The notes under the pieces are model-generated. The model had not been told where the DNA came from. It saw only the letters and a program-made list of their open reading frames with translations, and did no database searches. Shown here piece by piece: positions 5,101 through 7,688 of a stretch of 7,688 nucleotides of DNA (position 1 is its first letter; every line of letters begins with the position of its first letter). This stretch comes from Candidatus Stygibacter frigidus. Lineage in GTDB: Bacteria > Cloacimonadota > Cloacimonadia > Cloacimonadales > TCS61. The stretch covers positions 1 through 7,688 of the forward strand of contig JAVCCT010000068.1 in NCBI GenBank assembly GCA_030765325.1. Direction: 5' to 3'. A program made the translations under genes and the position numbers.

Positions 5101-7688
5101 CAGATATTTCTACCTGCAGATTTTGTTCTCCAGATACGCTAAGTATAATGTTAACATTGTCAACATCGTGAACATAGTCATCAAAATCAACTACCAGTGA
5201 ACCATCTTCCATGAAAGTAAAGCTCTCCGGCAGATTGATCACCGGCGGATCATTGATGGGAATCACTGTGATTGTCACGTAAGCCCAATTACTGTAATAT
5301 ATGCCATCATATGCCCGGTAGATAAAGCTGTCAGATCCATACCAGTTGGTTGCAGGCTGATAGGTGAAACTTCCGTCTGTGGCTAAATTGAGCACTCCAT
5401 CTGTAACATCACTAACCAATTCTGCCGTTATAGGCTGGGGATATTCATCAGGATCATAATCATTAATAAAAACGTTATCATTCAGCAGATCGTCTTCATT
5501 AATTACATATTCATCATCAACAGCAACCGGCTGAAGATTGACGTATTCTGTAACAATAACAAATGTATTGTCTTCTGCCCATTCACCTTCATTATCGGAA
5601 ACAGTTAAAGTAACTTCCGTTGTGCCGACTGCAAATTCTGCCAGTACTTCTTCACCTGCGGCATTTCCACCTTCCCAGTTCCATAGCCAGCTTACTATCT
5701 CACCATCAATATCATAAGATCCGCTGCCATTAAGCATGATTTCACAGAATCCAGTCACATCTGCCTGACCGGTATATTCTTCACCGGCATCAGCTATCGG
5801 TAGGTCGTTAACTGAGGTTACTATGATCTCCACCTCATCAGAAGCAGTAAGTCTGCCCTGCTGATCATCGACCGTAAAGGTGAGCGTTTCACTGCCAAAC
5901 CAGTTTTCACTGGCAGTAAAGATCACATCAAGGTCAGATATTTCTACCTGCAGATTTTGTTCTCCAGATACGCTAAGCATAATGTTAACATTGTCCACAT
6001 CGTTCACAAAGTTCACAAAATCCACTTCCAGCATGCCATCTTCGGCAAAAGTGAAGCTTTCCGGCAGCTCAATAGTCGGTGCATCATTAACCGGAGTTAC
6101 GATGATTTCCACATCATCAACAGCTATTGCTCTGGTAACATTATCGCTTACAATAAATGTGAGTATTTCGCTGCCATACCAGTTTTCTGAAGCGGTAAAA
6201 GTAACCATATATCCTTCAATATCTGCACTTATATTCACCCCTCCATTCACAGTGAGATACATCTGGTCATAATCATCATCATTAAGATACATCTCAAAAT
6301 CAACTTCCAGCTCTTCATCCTCTGCAAAACTAAAACTTTCTGGCAATTCTATTTCAGGTGGTGAAAGCGTAGTGAACATCATTTGATTGCCGTAGGCAGT
6401 TCCCAGAGAATTAGTAGGATAAGCACGAACATAGTAGCTGGTACCTTCACTAAGATTTCCCATAAAACTTGTGAATGTGCCCACGTCTTCACCATCGACT
6501 GTAAAAAGGTCTTCCAGATCTGGATCCGGCTCAGTACTCCAGCATATTCCTCTGGCTGTTACGTCCAGATTTCCATCAGAAACAACTTCTCCACCACAAT
6601 TTGCTGAAATATAATCTATACCGGTTATAAAAGCAGTTTCCACCTCAGGAAGGCTGATTCCGGTTCCACTCACAAAAAGCAATTCAGGTTCACCATACAA
6701 AGGCTGATGGACAATATAATTCATATATACCCCAGACTCTTGAGGCAGGAAACGCGCATAGATCATATTCTCTACCATACCATTTTCAGGCACAAGGATC
6801 AATTCATTACTAAAAGCTCTGTTTCTGCTCCCGGCACGATTTTGCAATCCTCTTTCCGGTGTGAGGGATATTTCAAAGCCAGCAGGTGCAGTGATAACCA
6901 CTTCTCCCAGCAGGTCAATACCTGAAACTGAATACATGGCAGAAGCAGACGCCATACCTGTCTGGATAACTCCAAAATCAGGGAGTTCCGTTACAGAAAG
7001 ATTCAAAGTTGGCGGGACTACACCAGTACCTGTTACCTGAACAAGCTTTTCCTGAGAATTTATCGTAAAGTGCATAATGAAATCATCATAATCACCTATC
7101 ATATCAGGGCAGAAGCGGACATAAACCGTAGTTTCAGGGACTTCACCATTCACCTGCTCAATATTGAGCATATCAGTATAATTCAGAATACGGGTATCAT
7201 CAATTGCCACCTGGAAACCCATGGGAGCAAAGATCATAATATCATCAGACATATTGGTGCCAGAAACAGTGTATGATGCCTCTATTGAACAGGATCCCAT
7301 TCCCACACTGCCAAAATCAGGCAGGTTTTCAACCGAGATATCCATCATAGCACCAATTGTAACGAAGCTTACTTCTTCTCCGTAGGCAGTGTCATACATA
7401 TTGGTAGCATAAGCTCTCACGTAATACGTTGTACCTGGCATCAGAGTTTCCATTTCACTCACAAATTCACCTAACCCTGCACCATCACTGGTAAACATGT
7501 CCATATCTATTGTCGGATTTCCAATAAGATTCCAGCAAATACCACGACTATCCACCGTATTATTTCCATCATGAATAACTGTTCCACCACCAAGTGCTGA
7601 ATATTCAGTTATTTCTGTGATTTCCGCAGTACTCACCTCAGGAGTACTATATCCCTGCCCTGTTAGGGTAATATAGATTTCATCTTCA
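2144..7688 (-). CDS. Giant secreted repeat surface protein with sorting tail (5'-partial)
   Basis: At least 1,847 residues are visible. The stop is TAG at 2144-2146, and the frame stays open to the right edge. The GTG at 7636 is internal, because the codons before it encode the end of an Ig-like domain ('ITLTGQGYSTPE'), so signal peptide and true start lie outside. N to C order: FN3-like (about 7355-7650), two Ig-like (6656-7351), FN3-like (6365-6655), cadherin-like C1 (6080-6364), three cadherin-PKD-cadherin modules (3578-6079), cadherin-like C5 (3296-3577), two GWNW domains (2806-3295), a cysteine-containing domain (about 2393-2805), and a YPNPFNPST sorting tail. Acidic loops such as NDYDPDE and DVDNVN suggest calcium binding. 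No enzyme motif is seen. The likely role is as an exported adhesin, matrix or cell-surface protein, which is inferred from domain types. It is convergent with ygiQ, with a 59-bp gap. Confidence 0.95.
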   Translation of the reverse strand, partial: EDEIYITLTGQGYSTPEVSTAEITEITEYSALGGGTVIHDGNNTVDSRGICWNLIGNPTIDMDMFTSDGAGLGEFVSEMETLMPGTTYYVRAYATNMYDTAYGEEVSFVTIGAMMDISVENLPDFGSVGMGSCSIEASYTVSGTNMSDDIMIFAPMGFQVAIDDTRILNYTDMLNIEQVNGEVPETTVYVRFCPDMIGDYDDFIMHFTINSQEKLVQVTGTGVVPPTLNLSVTELPDFGVIQTGMASASAMYSVSGIDLLGEVVITAPAGFEISLTPERGLQNRAGSRNRAFSNELILVPENGMVENMIYARFLPQESGVYMNYIVHQPLYGEPELLFVSGTGISLPEVETAFITGIDYISANCGGEVVSDGNLDVTARGICWSTEPDPDLEDLFTVDGEDVGTFTSFMGNLSEGTSYYVRAYPTNSLGTAYGNQMMFTTLSPPEIELPESFSFAEDEELEVDFEMYLNDDDYDQMYLTVNGGVNISADIEGYMVTFTASENWYGSEILTFIVSDNVTRAIAVDDVEIIVTPVNDAPTIELPESFTFAEDGMLEVDFVNFVNDVDNVNIMLSVSGEQNLQVEISDLDVIFTASENWFGSETLTFTVDDQQGRLTASDEVEIIVTSVNDLPIADAGEEYTGQADVTGFCEIMLNGSGSYDIDGEIVSWLWNWEGGNAAGEEVLAEFAVGTTEVTLTVSDNEGEWAEDNTFVIVTEYVNLQPVAVDDEYVINEDDLLNDNVFINDYDPDEYPQPITAELVSDVTDGVLNLATDGSFTYQPATNWYGSDSFIYRAYDGIYYSNWAYVTITVIPINDPPVINLPESFTFMEDGSLVVDFDDYVHDVDNVNIILSVSGEQNLQVEISDLDVIFTAAENWYGSETLTFTIDDQQGRLTASDEVEIIVTSVNDLPIADAGEEYTGQADVTGFCEILLNGTGSYDIDGEIVSWLWTWEGGSANGEEVITLFPVGTTEVTLTVTDNEGEWAEDNTFVIVTEYVNLQPVAVDDEYVINEDDLLNDNVFINDYDPDEYPQPITAELVSDVTDGVLNLAIDGSFTYQPAADWYGSDSFIYRAYDGIYYSNWAYVTITVIPINDPPVINLPESFTFAEDGVLEVDFVDYASDVDNVDLVLTVTGGSNIIADINGLMVTFTGAENWFGSETLSFTIDDQQGRLTASDEVEIIVTSVNDLPIASAGDEYTGQADVTGFCEIMLNGSGSYDIDGEIVSWEWSWDGGNAAGEEVMAEFPVGTTEVTLTVTDNESGVDTDITQVLISGYDNLAPVAIADEYSFNEDTELSDNVMANDYDPDESPLALIAELVSDVTSGTLELAEYGDFTYLPNLNWNGIDNFFYRVYDGEVYSETVIVTLIVNPVNDAPTIELPDSFTFMEDGSLEVDFDDYVHDVDNVNIILSVSGEQNLQVEISDFNVIFTASENWFGTETLTFTIDDQQGRLTASDEVEIIVSPSGLTVISKEIIPGWNWFSLNVTADDMSADNVLASLGNAGTSIKSQTQSSIYYDGMGWFGSLNECDTFTFYKLDANNNAIWEFAGSPVDVGENVYNLTSGWNWISYAPQTAEDINFALAQLGNNGSNIKSQTQSSINYDGIGWFGSLSFLQPQGGYMLQMDADQEFIYPLPAIRQQSVYSRQSAEAYDDCNPHAYEFNAVLIASSDQPIAEDSRLIACCKGETRSICQILDYTSQFGRKFYSLMLYSNEPNEADFQLYYQESADSKMIEVSQQITFLADMTMGDFINPFIVNMNYSDTEDVLEPQKMLTVYPNPFNPSTTIELNLETSSAVVVEIYNVKGQKVANLLDTQLTAGKHAIQWNAEDQSSGIYLLNVRIAQMRQIRKIILMK
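2147..2392 (-). other. C-terminal sorting domain (type IX secretion / FlgD-like fold)
   Basis: The last 82 residues begin LTVYPNPFNPSTT and continue with VEIYNVKGQKVANL, 'LTAGKHAIQW' and 'SSGIYLLNV', ending 'IRKIILMK'. This pattern defines the Por-type C-terminal sorting domain family, related to the FlgD Ig-like fold. It directs export through the outer membrane in bacteria with type IX secretion and is normally removed or anchored at the surface. No secretion gene is in the window, so the route is inferred from the family. Confidence 0.88.
2806..3295 (-). repeat. Two diverged GWNW / SIKSQTQSS domains
   Basis: Two adjacent copies are seen in the surface protein. Copy 1 has GWNWFSLNV (GWNW at 3263-3274) and SIKSQTQSSIYYDGMGWFGSL (about 3129-3188). 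Copy 2 has GWNWISY (GWNW at 3005-3016) and NIKSQTQSSINYDGIGWFGSL (about 2871-2932). Copies differ elsewhere and by length, unlike the 834-bp units. I recall similar pairs near the C-terminus of secreted FCB-group proteins, but know no function. They contain the first lysines after the long lysine-free region. Confidence 0.78.
3296..6079 (-). repeat. 834-bp in-frame tandem repeat array (3 full units plus one domain)
   Basis: Within the surface protein gene a unit of exactly 834 bp (278 codons) repeats: unit 1 at 5246-6079, unit 2 at 4412-5245, unit 3 at 3578-4411, then the first third of a fourth at 3296-3577. Each unit encodes a cadherin-like domain of 94 residues ('IELPESFTFxEDG...SVNDLP'), a PKD-type domain of 90 residues ('GSGSYDIDGEIVSWxWxW'), and a second cadherin-like domain of 94 residues ('VAVDDEYxxNED...NDYDPDE...INDPP'). 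Landmarks such as 'actatgatctcc' and its variants recur at 3318, 4152, 4986 and 5820 with no length change. Units 1 and 2 are the closest pair. Because 834 is divisible by three, loss or gain of a unit would keep the reading frame. Confidence 0.93.
6365..7650 (-). other. N-proximal FN3-like / Ig-like / Ig-like / FN3-like block
   Basis: This segment of the surface protein holds two FN3-like domains, each with 'RGICW', a 'TxYYVRAYxTN' strand and a 'TAYG...FTT' end, flanking two Ig-like domains. The Ig-like pair share 'LPDFG', 'YxVSG', 'APxGF', 'VRF/ARF' and a closing 'GTG'. The same closing pattern (TGQG at about 7652-7663) precedes the first FN3-like domain, so at least one further Ig-like domain lies beyond the window. 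The domain names rest on sequence pattern only. Confidence 0.72.

Noticed and set aside
3296..6079. CRISPR or other short-repeat array
   Set aside because: The repeats are long, in-frame coding units with clear protein domains and no spacers.
5880..6272. Plus-strand open frame of 130 codons, and similar ones at 5957-6190, 6383-6607, 6707-6925 and 7070-7276
   Set aside because: They are antisense to the well-supported surface protein, encode low-complexity Ser/Thr/Ile-rich strings with no family signature, and have no clear ribosome binding site.
1..7688. Defence system, mobile element, tRNA or rRNA
   Set aside because: No transposase, integrase, nuclease, toxin-antitoxin pair, terminal repeat or RNA gene could be recognised; the window is explained by three genes and their short gaps.

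Overview
The window looks like a chromosomal segment from a Gram-negative FCB-group bacterium, perhaps Cloacimonadota or a related candidate phylum. The main clue is the C-terminus of the large minus-strand protein. It carries a YPNPFNPSTT motif and an 'IYNxKGQKV...AGKH...W...SSGIYL' beta-sandwich, typical of the type IX secretion / FlgD-like tails of that group. The paired GWNW / SIKSQTQSS domains just before it are, from memory, also characteristic of those lineages. The taxon is inferred, since no rRNA or phylogenetic marker is present.

Layout. Positions 1-87 are a short leader with no recognisable gene. A small cold-shock protein gene (88-309, +) ends in a textbook hairpin-plus-T terminator (323-347). 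The last T of that terminator directly touches the ATG of a ygiQ-type radical SAM gene (348-2084, +), which has no visible Shine-Dalgarno site. A 59-bp convergent gap (2085-2143) contains a nested palindrome. The rest, 2144 to the right edge, is one minus-strand gene for a giant secreted multidomain surface protein. Its 5' end lies outside the window: the frame stays open through the last base, and no true start is seen.

The giant protein reads, N to C: the end of an Ig-like domain, an FN3-like domain, two Ig-like domains, a second FN3-like domain, a lone cadherin-like domain (C1), three copies of a cadherin-like + PKD + cadherin-like module, one more cadherin-like domain (C5), two GWNW domains, a cysteine-containing domain and the sorting tail. 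The module repeats with an exact 834-bp (278-codon) period. Parts of the copies are almost identical at DNA level in a patchwork that suggests recent conversion or unequal crossover. A run of 1,252 consecutive residues has no lysine, although the DNA is AT-rich.

How the genes work together: the csp-ygiQ pair is tandem and probably shares transcription by read-through of the csp terminator. The surface protein gene is convergent and independent. No defence system, mobile element, CRISPR array, tRNA or rRNA is visible. The points most worth checking are the terminator/start-codon junction at csp-ygiQ and the lysine-free, mosaic 834-bp repeat array.
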